NCBI GenBank assembly: GCA_030674185.1
Contig: JAPXFY010000015.1
Span: forward strand, 27,707,685-27,771,684
Length of the DNA stretch: 64,000 bases
Source: Monoplex corrugatus
Lineage: Eukaryota > Mollusca > Gastropoda > Littorinimorpha > Ranellidae
Direction: 5' to 3'
Shown piece by piece: positions 1 to 10,832 of the stretch. Position numbers and translations under genes: made by a program. The stretch's first letter is position 1. Each line of letters begins with the position of its first letter. The notes under the pieces were generated by a model. The model had not been told where the DNA came from. It worked only from the letters and a program-made list of their open reading frames with translations, and did no database searches.

Positions 1-320
1 GCCAACCACTGATATTGTCAGAAGGCTCCAAGTTGGTACTGTGGTAAGCTAGGTGGCCATGGGTGGTGTGAGGGAGGAAGGAAGGAACCTGCCTGACGTC
101 TTCCAGTGACTGAGCTCCTCTAGAGCAAGCGTTGCCTTTCCTCTTGAACCAGCACACACGTGTGGGAAGAGGAAATCAATATCATCTTGCTCTAGCTCGT
201 GCCATGACTGGTACGAGAAAGGGGGGGGGGGGGGGGAAGAAGAAGAAAAAAAAAGTCAGCTCGCTGCCTGGCTTAGTAGCCGCCAGCAGAGTGGGCCCCA
301 GGCGTCACAGGGCTCGTGCA
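1..320 (-). other. 3' UTR or downstream flank of the zinc-finger gene
   Basis: Sequence 3' of the stop codon on the transcribed strand. It contains a G homopolymer near 221-236 (C-run on the transcript) followed by a purine-rich stretch. No AATAAA on the minus strand was noticed, so the 3' UTR probably runs past the window edge. Confidence 0.4.
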
Positions 321-513
321 CTACGCCAAGCGCGAGCCGCTGGTGCAGGTGGGGGTAAAACTGGGCATCTGTTGGGACGCGTAGTTCTTGATGTGCTGAA
401 GGCTCAACAGACTGTTGGCGATCATGCTGTCACGGCCCATGCCCATGTTCAGGTTCCGATCCACGGGGGTGTCCTTAGGGGCACGGAAGCCTATAGGGTC
501 ATAGGGGAAATAC
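321..513 (-). CDS. ZNF362/384-like: Terminal coding exon, zinc-finger gene
   Basis: Last coding exon, 193 nt: one base completes a split Arg codon, then 63 residues, then TAG. The acceptor reads TTATGGCAG before the first exon base at 513. The upstream exon ends with AG and this one starts with G, restoring AGG and continuing YFPYDPIGF. The encoded tail is rich in Ser, Asn and Met (NMGMGRDSMIANSLLSLQ) and ends TSGSRLA. It has no zinc finger or known domain that I recognise; the LLSLQHIKNY stretch could form a short helix. The open frame also extends upstream of the acceptor, so the exon start rests on the splice site and phase match. Confidence 0.8.
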
Positions 514-1269
514 CTGCCATAAGAACAGAAAGGAAAAAAAAGCATTTAGCGCTCTGTGAAACCCACAGTTCAAAGATGTTCATGTGACACCTCGCTATTT
601 ATATACATTCATCACTGATAAAGTTTCATCCAAAACCCAATGACTAAAACATGGTGAAGCTGAAGTATCAGCACAAAAATTAGTTCATGAGAATCCAGTA
701 CGTATAAGATAACGATTTATGTTTACCACTGAAATCTGACATAGAATCTGACCATTACTACTGTTAGCCAGCCATTTGTGTTGGATATATTTTATGTCTG
801 GATGGAAATATTGATTAGCTAGGATTCCATGAAAATAACGATTGTTAAGCTCTTAGCGATGATTTCCGGAACATTTTTACCACTTTCGAACCTGGGCCAT
901 GAAATCTCTATAAGTGGCTTAACCCTACCCAGCTTACTTGACACTGTTGAGGTTGGAGAACGTAATCATAGGTCCTGAACTTACGTCAGCGTAACACAGC
1001 TCTCATTCTTGTCACGCCTTTTCGTCATCGGAACTTGGTTTTTATTAAGGGCGAATACGACTTTTGGTGTTGAAGGAAGTGTCGATCTCTCTCAGTGGAT
1101 TCTACCTTAACTTTCATTTGCGTAATTATTCATTATCAGAAGATGGCTCAAGTCGTGAATGAAATTGCAAAATGAAAGTTGGTTTCCTGATTTTTCCACT
1201 CAAGACAAAGACTGAAAACTAGTAGATTTTTTATCACCTTTTCATGTGTTTTCTTTCTTGTTTTTATCA
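514..1269. other. Intron, no feature seen
   Basis: AT-rich unique-looking sequence between the last exon and the LINE. No open frame, repeat or RNA gene was recognised. Confidence 0.5.
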
Positions 1270-3040
1270 CAGAAACGTGGTTGAAATGTCGTAGTCATGA
1301 ACCCAAGATAAAACAGCTCACTCCACCTGGTTATAAAATAAAGTCCTTCACACGCCCTTCTTTAGGTGGTGGTCTTGCAGTCCTGTATAGAGATGTCTTA
1401 AATATCATTTCTATCCTTCATCCAACCCCTCCCCTTTTCACATTTGTCTTTTAAAGCTCTGGAAGTCATTCTCAACACCTCTGGTCAGACTGTCATCTTT
1501 TCCTGTCTCTATCGCCCACCTCCTAGCAGCACCAACAACCTGAGTGATTGTATGTTCCATCCTGAATTGGAATCTCGCCTTAATTTCTATTCTCTTGTTT
1601 TAGGTGACTTTATTTTTCATTTTGATAACCAAACTTCTTCTCACACCATGCGCCTACGCTTTTCACTGTCCAACCGCTCTCTTTCGCAGCTTGTAACCGA
1701 GCCCATGTACAAGAAGGGCCACATCACTGACTGGATAGTCGCATGTGATTACGATCAACCGATTTCTTCAATATCAGTGAAGAAAGAACCTTCCTCTGAT
1801 CATTTTGCTGTACTTGCCTCTCTAAATCAAATCAAAACTGACCAGAAATATGCGTGTTGTCACTCGCCGCAAACTTCATCTATCGACCTTAATGCTTTCA
1901 CTTTTGAAGCGACTGAACTTCGCTCAAGTCAATGATTCCACTGATCCTGTTACTTTGTATACGTCGATTCTCCGCCATTTGCTTGACAAACATGCCCCTC
2001 CTTCCACCTGTGTTCTGCCTGACCATCCATGTGCGCCATGGTACACACATCAACTACGCAAAACAAAGCGAGAATGTAGCAGGCCGAGCGCCAGTGGCGA
2101 TCTTATAAACTACAAGTACACCGTCAGATTTATCAGTTCATGTGCAACAAGGTAACTGAGTTGCTCTCTAAAGCGAAAACTCATTGTTTTTCCTCAAAAA
2201 TTCTTGAAGCCAAAAACAAAACATGTGTTCTCTAACATGTTTGATTTACTTGGCACTAAGAAATCAACTCCCCTGCCATCAAATATTAGTCCAGATGATC
2301 TCCCTTCTGCCTTTACTACCTTCTCCACCAACATGTCTAATTTGCGTACCAAACTTGACTCAGCTCCCTTTTACTCAACACTCCCGGATCCTCTATTTAC
2401 TGGCACCCTCTCCTCTCTTTCCACCCAGTATCTGAGACCAAGATCTGAATGATCCTCAAAGAAATGTGTTTCAAATCTTGTGAACTCCACCCCATTCTGG
2501 CCTCTCTCTTTTCACACATCTACTAGCCTTCTTCCATCAATCACCTTCATCGTCAATTATTCTCTGGTCTCAGGAGTTTCCCTTCTGCTTTGAAAACTAC
2601 CATTGTCTGGCCACTTCAAAAATAATCTCGATCCTAATGACCTTAAAAAGTATAGACCTGTATCAAATCTCCCATTTCTCCCCAAGCTCCTTGAAAAAGT
2701 TATACTAAAACAACTGAATGAGTATAACTCCTTCAATCATCTTCACCATCCTTACCAATCTGGCTAAAGATCAAACCAGAACCAGCTCTCGTTCACATAG
2801 TCAACGAACTTCTTGCTTCTGATGCTGGTAAAAATTCTCTCCTAATTCTCCTCGATCTGTCTGCTCGATCACTCCATCCTTCTCTTTCGTCTTGAACGCA
2901 CTTTTGGAATTCATGGTACTGCTCTTTCTTGGTTCTCCTCCTGTCTGTCTGATCGTTGTTGTCAACGGAAATCATTCTGAGCCTGTTGGGCTTTCTTGCG
3001 GAGTTCCTCAGGGATCTGTGTTAGGCTCTGTCTTGTCCAC

Positions 3041-3207
3041 CTTTATACTTCACCCTAGCCAACATTATCAACCAGTATGACCCTTTATACTTCACCCCTA
3101 GCCAACATTATCAACCAGTATGACCCTTTATACTTCCCCTAGCCAACATTATCAACCAGTATGACCCTTTATACTTCACCCTAGCCAACATTATCAACCA
3201 GTATGAC
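3041..3207 (+). repeat. Four-copy 40-43 bp tandem duplication inside the LINE
   Basis: A unit containing CTTTATACTTCACC and CAACATTATCAACCAGTATG is repeated about four times in a row, with small length variants. It lies in the reverse transcriptase just upstream of the YADD motif and expands codons for LYTSPLANIINQYD. Confidence 0.85.
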
Positions 3208-3282
3208 ATCAAACATTATTTTTACGCAGATGATTCATAACTTCAGAACAGCACCAGTCCTGAAAATATCGTCTTCCTTATC

Positions 3283-3455
3283 TAAGAACAGGGCTTAAAA
3301 CAGGAGAAAGAAAAAAACCACTGAAACTTGCGTGCCGTTGCTTTGAACGCTTGCAAGCCGATCACGGAAGCCTTGCTCCTTTTTTTTTTTTTTTTTAGAT
3401 AAACCGAAATCGCGGAATTCCGCCCAGACGCGGAACGTTTTAAGCCCTGTAAGAA
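3283..3455. mobile_element. MITE with CAGGGCTTAAAAC termini, copy 1
   Basis: A 161-bp element (3289-3449) with 13-bp terminal inverted repeats CAGGGCTTAAAAC / GTTTTAAGCCCTG, flanked by the 6-bp direct repeat TAAGAA (3283-3288 and 3450-3455). It interrupts the L2/CR1-like LINE, whose coding sequence resumes right after it. A longer copy is at 15502-15947. It has no coding capacity. The superfamily is not assigned; CAGGG ends recall hAT elements, but a 6-bp target duplication is atypical. Confidence 0.85.
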
Positions 3456-4460
3456 GGATCCAGCTGCTACGTTGATATCCAGAACTGGATGACACAAAAT
3501 AAACTACAGTAAAATGGTGATAAAGCCGAAGCCACGCTCGTAGGTACCAAAACAAACTGGCCTCTTTTACACTGAATACTATCCAGCTAGGTGACAACAT
3601 CATCCCTCTTTCTGATTTTGTCAAGAACCTGGGTGTGACCTTGGATAACACTCTTTCTATGCAGAAGTTTCCGACCCAGACCTGTCAATCATGCTACGAT
3701 CAGATTCGATGCATTGGTTACATTTGAAGATATCTTTCAACTGATGCCGCATCTAAGCTTGTGACATCTTTTTTGTCTGGTCTTGATTACTGTAATGCTC
3801 TCCTTTTTGGACTACCAGCTTCTTCTCTCCTGTGTCTGCAATGCATACAAAACATAGCTGCTCGTCTCGTCCTCAGAAAAAAAAAGTTTGATCATGTAGG
3901 TCCTCTCCTTCGCTCTCTGCACTGGTTGCCTGTCTTAAAAAGAACTGAATATAAGCTGGATACCTCGTGTTACAAATCTATTCACCAGTCTAATGTACTT
4001 CATCCTACCTTTGCGACATCATCTGCTCGCACGAACCTTGTGCGCAACTTCAGATACTCCTTCCCTTCAGGTTCCTAGATTTAAACTACCAACCGTTGGC
4101 CAACGGTCTTTTGCTGTCACAGGGCCGTTTGTCTGGAACAGACTTCCACTCTGCCTTTGCCTAACATCTACCCTTCCTGCTTTTAAATCCAGTTTTAAAA
4201 TCCCCCCATTTTCCCAACAACGAATTGTACAACTACTTCTTTCCCTCAGGTTGAGCAGGTCTTTTTTTTCTTTTATTTTTTTAAGCTAGTCTATGTTGAT
4301 TGCATGCGTATGTCCGTGCGTGAGTGCACTTTAATTTGAATTGTCAAGATTTGGCGCCATATAAATACTGTCATTATTACTATTATTATCATTATTATCA
4401 TGTTGTTGTTGTTATTTTCTTATTGAAGCAGCAGTCTCAATTATTATTATTATTATTATT

Positions 4461-5453
4461 ATTGAAGCAACAGTCTTACTGATGAAAACTGGCAGAGATG
4501 CAAACGATACCCTTCTTCCCAACTGTCACAACACATACTGCCACACACACGCTGAGAATCGTGTCATTATTACGCTGGCCGACGTAATACTGACTGACAC
4601 AAAGTCTTGTCTTTTTGATGGTTATTGTCGCACACATTTTTGAGACGGAGACATTTCATTGTTGAATATTGTTACCCAATGCATGACAAAATTCATGCTA
4701 TTCATGCTGATAGTCTTGACAAAATAATGTCATACTACTTGCTGACATCGGTAAATTCACAATAGTTCGCCATACACTACAAATCTAACCATCATATAGG
4801 CCTACCTACGAATTCACTGCATAAATGAAACAAATTCGCCAACATAGCCCTCAAAACAAACAAACAAAAACAGACAAAGTACGAATAGTATTGAAATTTG
4901 CCTAAGCTTATGCCCACATAAAAAACACTACTCTTTGTCTGCGTCTAGCAGTTTCACATTTACAAAACTAGTTGAGAAAAGTTGCAAGTATCCAATGCAC
5001 TATTATCAGACAAAGCTTGTAGACTGAACATTATGATACTACAGTTGTAAGGTTCTAAGCTGTTACATTCGGCACCAGTGTGCACATAGAGGGCCTGTGC
5101 TCCATGCTTCAGTACTGACGCCTCTTTCCTCACTTTCTTATCAGGCTTGCTGTTCAAGTCGTCTCTCATCGCTCTCTTGCTCCCCGCCCCCTCACTTTCA
5201 TAGTCCATCCCTCGTCCCCATTTCTTTTGCTCTGCACCCCCCCCCCCCCCCATCTCATAATGTGTATGTACACAGCACAGGTGATTAATTACACATATTA
5301 ACGTATAACGTGATAGTTTGCTTACTCCAAAGCAAAGTCTTTCTACATATAAGTATGTGCCCAATCGAGAAAGATCAAGAAACACGTGGATGCCAAGTTG
5401 TTTGTCAAGGAAGTAGCACTCAGTCATTCAGAGTTGAGTATTTGGTGAGATTT
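4461..5453. other. Intron, no gene seen
   Basis: ATT repeats at the LINE tail, then AT-rich sequence and a short C homopolymer near 5237-5252. No coding or RNA feature was recognised. Confidence 0.5.
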
Positions 5454-5905
5454 TCACAGGGGTCCCTCTTCAGGAATATTCACAAGGTTTTGTAGGTCCC
5501 TTTCACTTTCTGCAATTAGCACGGTGTCATCTGCGTATCGAATGTTGTTTATCATTTTTCCTCCAACCTTTAATCCAGGGTCTTCCTCTAGGTTTCTCAT
5601 GATGTTTTCGCTGTAAAGTGAAAACAGATCTGGTGACAAAACACAACGCTGTCTGACTCCTGTTTTGATGTTTTGGAAAGAGCTTATATCGGTTTTTTTT
5701 TCATTCTCATTGCAGCTGTTTGTTTCCAATACATATTTCTGATTATTCGCAGATCTTTTCCATGAATATTGAGTCTTTCTAGTTGGTTGATCAATTCTTC
5801 ATGTCTTACCCGATCGAAAGCCTTGGTATAATCAACAAAGCATAGATATAAATCCTTGTTCATCTCGATTGACCTCTCTATGATAGTTCTTAAGATGTAT
5901 ATGGC
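5454..5905 (-). mobile_element. Non-LTR reverse transcriptase fragment
   Basis: On the minus strand this reads FVDYTKAFDRVRHEELI near 5830, then TGVRQRCVLSPDLFSLYSE near 5650 and NNIRYADDTVLIAES near 5530. These are the RT blocks of a non-LTR retrotransposon. The reading frame breaks at a poly-A run near 5693. Only about 450 bp remain. The clade was not determined; it resembles the fragment at 59.2-60.5 kb in motif style. Confidence 0.8.
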
Positions 5906-6852
5906 ATTAATGACAACATTTTAGCAATAGCAAATGGAGTAAAATTACACACAGATAAAACATCGTTTTCGTAGACTCGGCAGACAACACTAAAGACAAC
6001 AAAACTAATACAGCATAATTTCTATATAAATGTAGCAGCATGGATAAAGCGGAAGGCAAGTTCTTCTATGCCAATAGAAACTGCATCACATCAATTATAA
6101 CTACATCCACCAACAAAACACCGAGTTTACAAACCACTGAACTAAACTAAAACCCACCTCCGGTGATAGTTAATCGATATCAATGAATCCATTTTCAATT
6201 AAGTTGATTCATCGATGATTTTTGTCCATTACTCTACGTTGACTCCCTTTGCCACAACATGCTATCTGCTGGGAACCAGTGCAATTTTTAAATGTCACGT
6301 GCAACGTGTAATGAAGGCAGGGCAAAGTGTCTGCTATACTATTTCTTAAATGATATTGCTAATTTTAACCACCTGACTGCGTGTGTGCGCGTGCATGCAC
6401 TGCCTTTTTCCTTTACGGTGGTTATACATTGGAACTATGCTTACAACTTAACTGTGGTATTTGTCTAAATGACATACACAGTGGCATTTATTACGTTTAC
6501 CTTTCAGGTCACTATCTGTGGAAGCTCGGTTCAATGCAGCTAACAGTCGGAGAAAGCCGAACTACATGTCCATGGATGAACTTCCAGCAACGTGAATACT
6601 CTAAGTGCCAGTAAAAAAGCTTCATCAACTACAGTAACTCTAAAGTGCCCAAAGGTCAGGGCAAAGCTGTAACAACTATTAATGAAGACTTTCACTGAGT
6701 GTCCAAGATCTTGTTCCCACTGACGCTTCTGAGAAGATCATGGAATCTCCAAAGTTTCAGGACAAGGTGCCATCACCAATGACGATGATGGACGCACCAA
6801 GCACCAAAAGGCAGCATGACTACGAACAGACTTAACAGACAGAGTGAGTTAC
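5906..6852. other. Intron, no feature seen
   Basis: AT-rich sequence between the LINE fragment and the exon at 6853. The small open frames here show no recognisable domain. Confidence 0.45.
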
Positions 6853-7141
6853 CTGGGCGAGGCCATGGACGAGATGTGCGGGAGGGGCGAGGTCAGGCCG
6901 GAATGGGCCAGCCCACTGTTGTAGTGATGGTAGGCGGCGGCAGCAGCGGCGGCTGACGTAGACCCGGCTCCCGTGGTGGAGCAGGTGGAGGGGGGGAAGG
7001 GGGAGAGGGGCATGAAGGCTGACGACACGCTCCGTCCGCATGAGGCGGCCCCTGGGGTCACGCCGTTGCCCCCTACTCCTCCCGTCCCTCCTCCCCCGCT
7101 ACCTCCCCCTCCACCACCCCCTCCACCACCACCCAGTCCCA
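6853..7141 (-). CDS. ZNF362/384-like: Gly/Ala-rich coding exon, zinc-finger gene
   Basis: 289-nt exon, entered in phase 1 and left in phase 2. The acceptor is TTTTTTTCAG before position 7141 and the donor is CAG|GTAACT at 6853/6852. It encodes about 95 residues: a long Gly tract (roughly residues 3-25), a Ser/Pro segment (SSAFMPLSPFPPSTCS), an Ala run next to YHHYNSG, then LTSPLPHISSMASPR. Such low-complexity regions are common in activation or repression tails and are probably disordered. The Gly tract is a GGT/GGA/GGG codon repeat, so its length may be polymorphic. The phase match to both neighbours supports the boundaries. Confidence 0.85.
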
Positions 7142-9019
7142 CTGAAAAAAACGGAGAAACGATGATTTTGTGTTAAATCAGATCAACAACAATCAACCAA
7201 CCAAGTACACAACACCTAAAAAAAACCACCCACCCTCCTGAAAACAACAACACAACCACCAAATCCTGACAAGTATCACACTGTAAATAATAAAACCGCC
7301 ACCAGACACACACACACACAAACACACACACACATACACACACACACGTGGGTACATATAACTTACATTTTAATGACAGAAAGAAACAGGACCAGGGGAG
7401 CACAGGTAGGTAAGTTAAGTGCACCACGAGTTCAATCCCCGCCCGGAACATACAGACTTACTAGTTTACTGCACAGCATAGTGATGTAACATGCTCCAGT
7501 CATTCTACTGATGTTAGTATTTCAAGGCTCCAGTTTTTATCTTCCTCACATTTCAAAACCTTTCGATCTCAAAAAATTTTATACAACTGCTGGCAGATTG
7601 CGGTGGAGCGCATACGGAATAATCCGAGTCTATGGATCCACCCTTTCACAAATTCTAAAATTTATGATAAAGTTCCGTCCAAAATTACTTATAAATCCGA
7701 GTTGATGTGCTAATACAGTCTGGACCATAATGATCATCCAAGACATGTATGACTTCATTTCAATTTGTGCAGTGATGACTTCTCACAAAGATGAGCCTAT
7801 GTTGTTTTGTAAATTATCTCTCCAAAATGAACACCACCACGAAGGTATCGTAACCTTCTTTTTAAATGCCATACTTCTTACAGGTTACAACACAACTCAT
7901 TCACATCAGCTTGCTGCATCAGTGTCTTGTCGTTCGTTAACGGCAACCACCGGCACCAACAGGTACAAAACGTTTAACTGTGCAAATATGACGTCAAATT
8001 GATTAGGATTTAATATATAACTTATTGGAATGTATTTTTTTTCTGCATCAAAATCATTGTACACGCCACAAAACGGAAAGAAGTAAACAGACATTTATGA
8101 AATAAAAGTTCAATCGCGACTTCCTACACAAAATGTTTTTGTTGAAGTGTTCTGTTTCGTTTTATTGTATCACATATATTTTTATCGCATTTTTTGTTTA
8201 CTTTGCTATTCAAGTTTTTGTGTATAATCATCAATTTGGATACGGATTAAACGAAATAAAGAAGGCGAACGCTCGATGTCTTATCTTTATTATATGGGCA
8301 GAAGAAAGAAATCCAGCAGACCAGTCTTTGACAATGTTATCCACCACAGACAACTTCAATGACGTCTACACTTGGCCACAATAACACAGTGCACAGCATG
8401 GCGTTGCACCATGTGTCAGGCCAGGGGAGAACAGCACAGGTAAAACATTAACATATATATGAACATGTATAACTTGAACTAGTTCAAGTAACGGAATACT
8501 TGTATAAGCGATGTTACTAGAATAACTGAATATGAAAAACGATGCTGAACAACTGATTTGTCTTCCTTAAAGCAGTCAGAGATCGGCAGCAGTCAAAACT
8601 GGGAGGGAAATATTGACAAAATCTTTTCTATTTCCAACGACAAGGATGTGAAAAGTATTTCATGAATACAATTTGATCAACGATTGTTCAGTTACATAGA
8701 CACCAACAGCAGCTTTTTTTTAAATTACTTTTTCAGGTTTCCCATTCACCCAGACAGACGAACACTGTGGGTCAGTGCGTTGAAGAGAATCATTTTAATT
8801 GGTGAAAATATCTGACTTTGTGGAATCATTTTGCAGAGAGCTGTTACACGTTTATCCGAATTGGACAATTATACCTGACAGAATCTCTCTCTCTCTCTCT
8901 CTCCCTCTCCCCCCTCCATCTCGCTTACATCTAGGTAGCAGGTGGATGTTTATGTGACAACATGTGCAGTGAACAGTGTGTCAGTGTAATATTCTGATGG
9001 TGGCGGCTGGGTTTCCATT
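7142..9019. other. Intron, simple repeats only
   Basis: Contains a broken (CA)n near 7305-7347 and a short (CT)n at about 8886-8903. A faint tRNA B-box-like stretch lies near 7430. No exon or intact element was recognised. Confidence 0.45.
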
Positions 9020-9123
9020 GGTGATAAAACATGACGGACCGCTGGCCGGCCACACGTGACGAGGTATCAAGGTGGATTGAACCTAGGACCATCCGACTGG
9101 AAGTGTGCTTACCGCGCCCGTCA
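9020..9123 (-). mobile_element. tRNA-derived SINE head, truncated
   Basis: On the minus strand the sequence starts GACGGGCGCGG, continues CACTTCCAGTCGGATGGTCC and has a B-box-like GGTTCAATCC. This is the layout of a tRNA-derived SINE head with part of the A-box region deleted. The (CA)n at 9130-9186 abuts it. Confidence 0.5.

Positions 9124-9129
<6 letters not shown>

Positions 9130-9186
<57 letters not shown>
9130..9186 (+). repeat. (CA)n microsatellite next to a splice donor
   Basis: About 28 CA repeats. On the transcript this is a (UG)n tract beginning about 24 nt inside the intron that follows the exon 9456-9210. Confidence 0.95.
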
Positions 9187-9189
<3 letters not shown>

Positions 9190-9209
9190 ATCAGTCAATG
9201 GAGCCTCAC

Positions 9210-9456
9210 CTCCTAAGCCTCCAAGGGAGTCTCCATGCATGGGGCCGGTGGTGGTGGGGCACAGGTCAATGGGAGACTTGTCGCTGGTGGGGGGGTGGGG
9301 CAGGGGGTGAGGGTTGGCCAGGAAGGAGTCGCGGTCAGCGGACTCGAGGGGCTCCTGCTTGATGGCGGGGCGTGGTCCCAGGGTCTTAGGGCCCAGCCCG
9401 TTCAACGTGCCCCCCGCGTCCTGATGCTTGGTCATGTGGCGCGTCAGGTAGGTCTC
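9210..9456 (-). CDS. ZNF362/384-like: Last zinc-finger half plus linker exon
   Basis: 247-nt exon, phase 0 in and phase 1 out. The acceptor is GTGTCCAG before GAGACC at 9456; the donor is GGAG|GTGAGG at 9210/9209. It opens with ETYLTRHMTKH, the His half of the final C2H2 finger, matching ETYLMKHMSKH of ZNF362/384. It then encodes a Pro/Gly-rich linker of about 70 residues including PRPAIKQEPLES (IKQE fits the psi-K-x-E SUMO acceptor pattern) and SDKSPIDLCP. The open frame runs on into the (TG)n repeat, so the end rests on the donor and on the phase-1 match to the exon at 7141. Confidence 0.88.
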
Positions 9457-10832
9457 CTGGACACACACACATAAAACACAATTCACAATAGCAAAAGCTG
9501 GTACATGCCGTCAACTGCAAGACCGGGAAAGCAGAGTTGTCGGCCTTTCAAAAGTAAAGACACACACAAACAGAAATACAGCAAGACGAGCAAAGTTCTT
9601 CAGAATTCATTGCCTGATGAAGAAAAACCTGTGAATAGCAGGAGGGCACAGGGGAAAGGAAATCCTGGGTATTTACTATTCTTGGAAAAACGACACCTGG
9701 CAGTCGGTTTCTTTGTATAACTACAGAAATCAGACAACTGTTGTTGATCAACTAATCACTGCGAAGGTTCAGGAGGGAAGCTTCTACCTCGAGGCTCCTA
9801 GTTTGAGGCTGTACGTCCATATGATTCGACACCGACACGCAATATACGCAAATTAATTCGCACCGACGAAAATTCTAAATCCATCAACACGAAGTGACAA
9901 TGGTCACACACCGACAACACTAGGGTCCGACATGGGTTTTCGGTCATTTAACAACTTTTGCAGGCGCTGATTTTGTAGTTCGTCCGCGAAATGACTGGTC
10001 TTGATCGCATGCACGCTCACTTCCGGCCACATTTCGGCAAGAAGCTGATTGCTGGGGACCACGATATTAAGACAGGTTGACTTCCGTCTGCCATTTCAGT
10101 TATACAGATGCATGAATCGAGGATTCGTTTCCATTCTTTCCTGTCGTGTATGTCTGTTCTTGTTTGGGTGTCGGTGGCATGGATTTAAAGCAAGCTTCTG
10201 CTTCGAAAATAGTCCCTCACTGTGCGAGATGGTTCGGTGATTGCGGGATTTTCGAAAACGGTGAACTGAAATTCCAATCAAAGAACACAGTGTAACATAA
10301 CTACATCATGAAATGAAACTGGTACCAAATGTATCAAATAACATTATGTAATTCAGTAGTAGAAAATAAAAGAACACAAGCAAGCAGTCTTTCCGTCATA
10401 ATGAATCATTTGATCGAAATCTGAAAATAAAAATAAAATGAAAATAAAACAAAATAAGATAAAATAACATAACATAAAATAAAGAAAATGAAATGAAATA
10501 ACGGAGATAATACATTAACTTGATGGTAATATCAAGTATCAACTTATTGTAGGAAATACCTATTTGTGCTTGAAGCCAGATATTTCGCTGACTTAGGAGA
10601 CTAGATTAAAATTATGTGTAATTGCAGTCTTTACTGTAAGTAAAATCCATTTGTGCTTGAATTCACCTATTTCGTTGACTTTCGAGAGGAGGTTATAATG
10701 AGTTATAATAATTGTGGTAAAAAAAGCGGCTGATGATGAGGAACAAAGATTTCTGCACAAAGAGCACAATGGTACAGTAGCTCAGTGCTACGGCCAAAGA
10801 TCGAGACACGTTTTAGCGCAAATAAAAAAACA
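9457..10832. other. Intron, no feature seen
   Basis: AT-rich, with an A-rich AAATAAAATGAAAATAAAAC-like stretch near 10425-10500. No exon-like or mobile element recognised. Confidence 0.45.

Larger units (their letters stand above)
1270..4400 (+). mobile_element. Decayed L2/CR1-like non-LTR retrotransposon
   Basis: Broken LINE inserted antisense to the host gene. In order: an endonuclease-like segment (ITETWL near 1270, LGGGLAVLYRD near 1360, SSDHFAVLASL near 1800), then a reverse transcriptase with YRPVSNLPFL near 2655, SCGVPQGSVLG near 2993 and FYADDS at about 3220-3240, then a C-terminal part (AARLVLRK, WLPVLKRTEYK, FAVTGPFVWNRLP). The 3' end carries a GGCGCCATATAAAT-like tail followed by ATT repeats to about 4460, as in L2/CR1 elements. 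Numerous frameshifts and stops occur, including a stop right after YADDS, so it is dead. It contains its own tandem duplication and a nested MITE. Confidence 0.85.

Noticed and set aside
7390..7450. tRNA gene or SINE suggested by GAGTTCAATCCCCGC
   Set aside because: Only a B-box-like match. No A-box at the right distance and no cloverleaf could be drawn.
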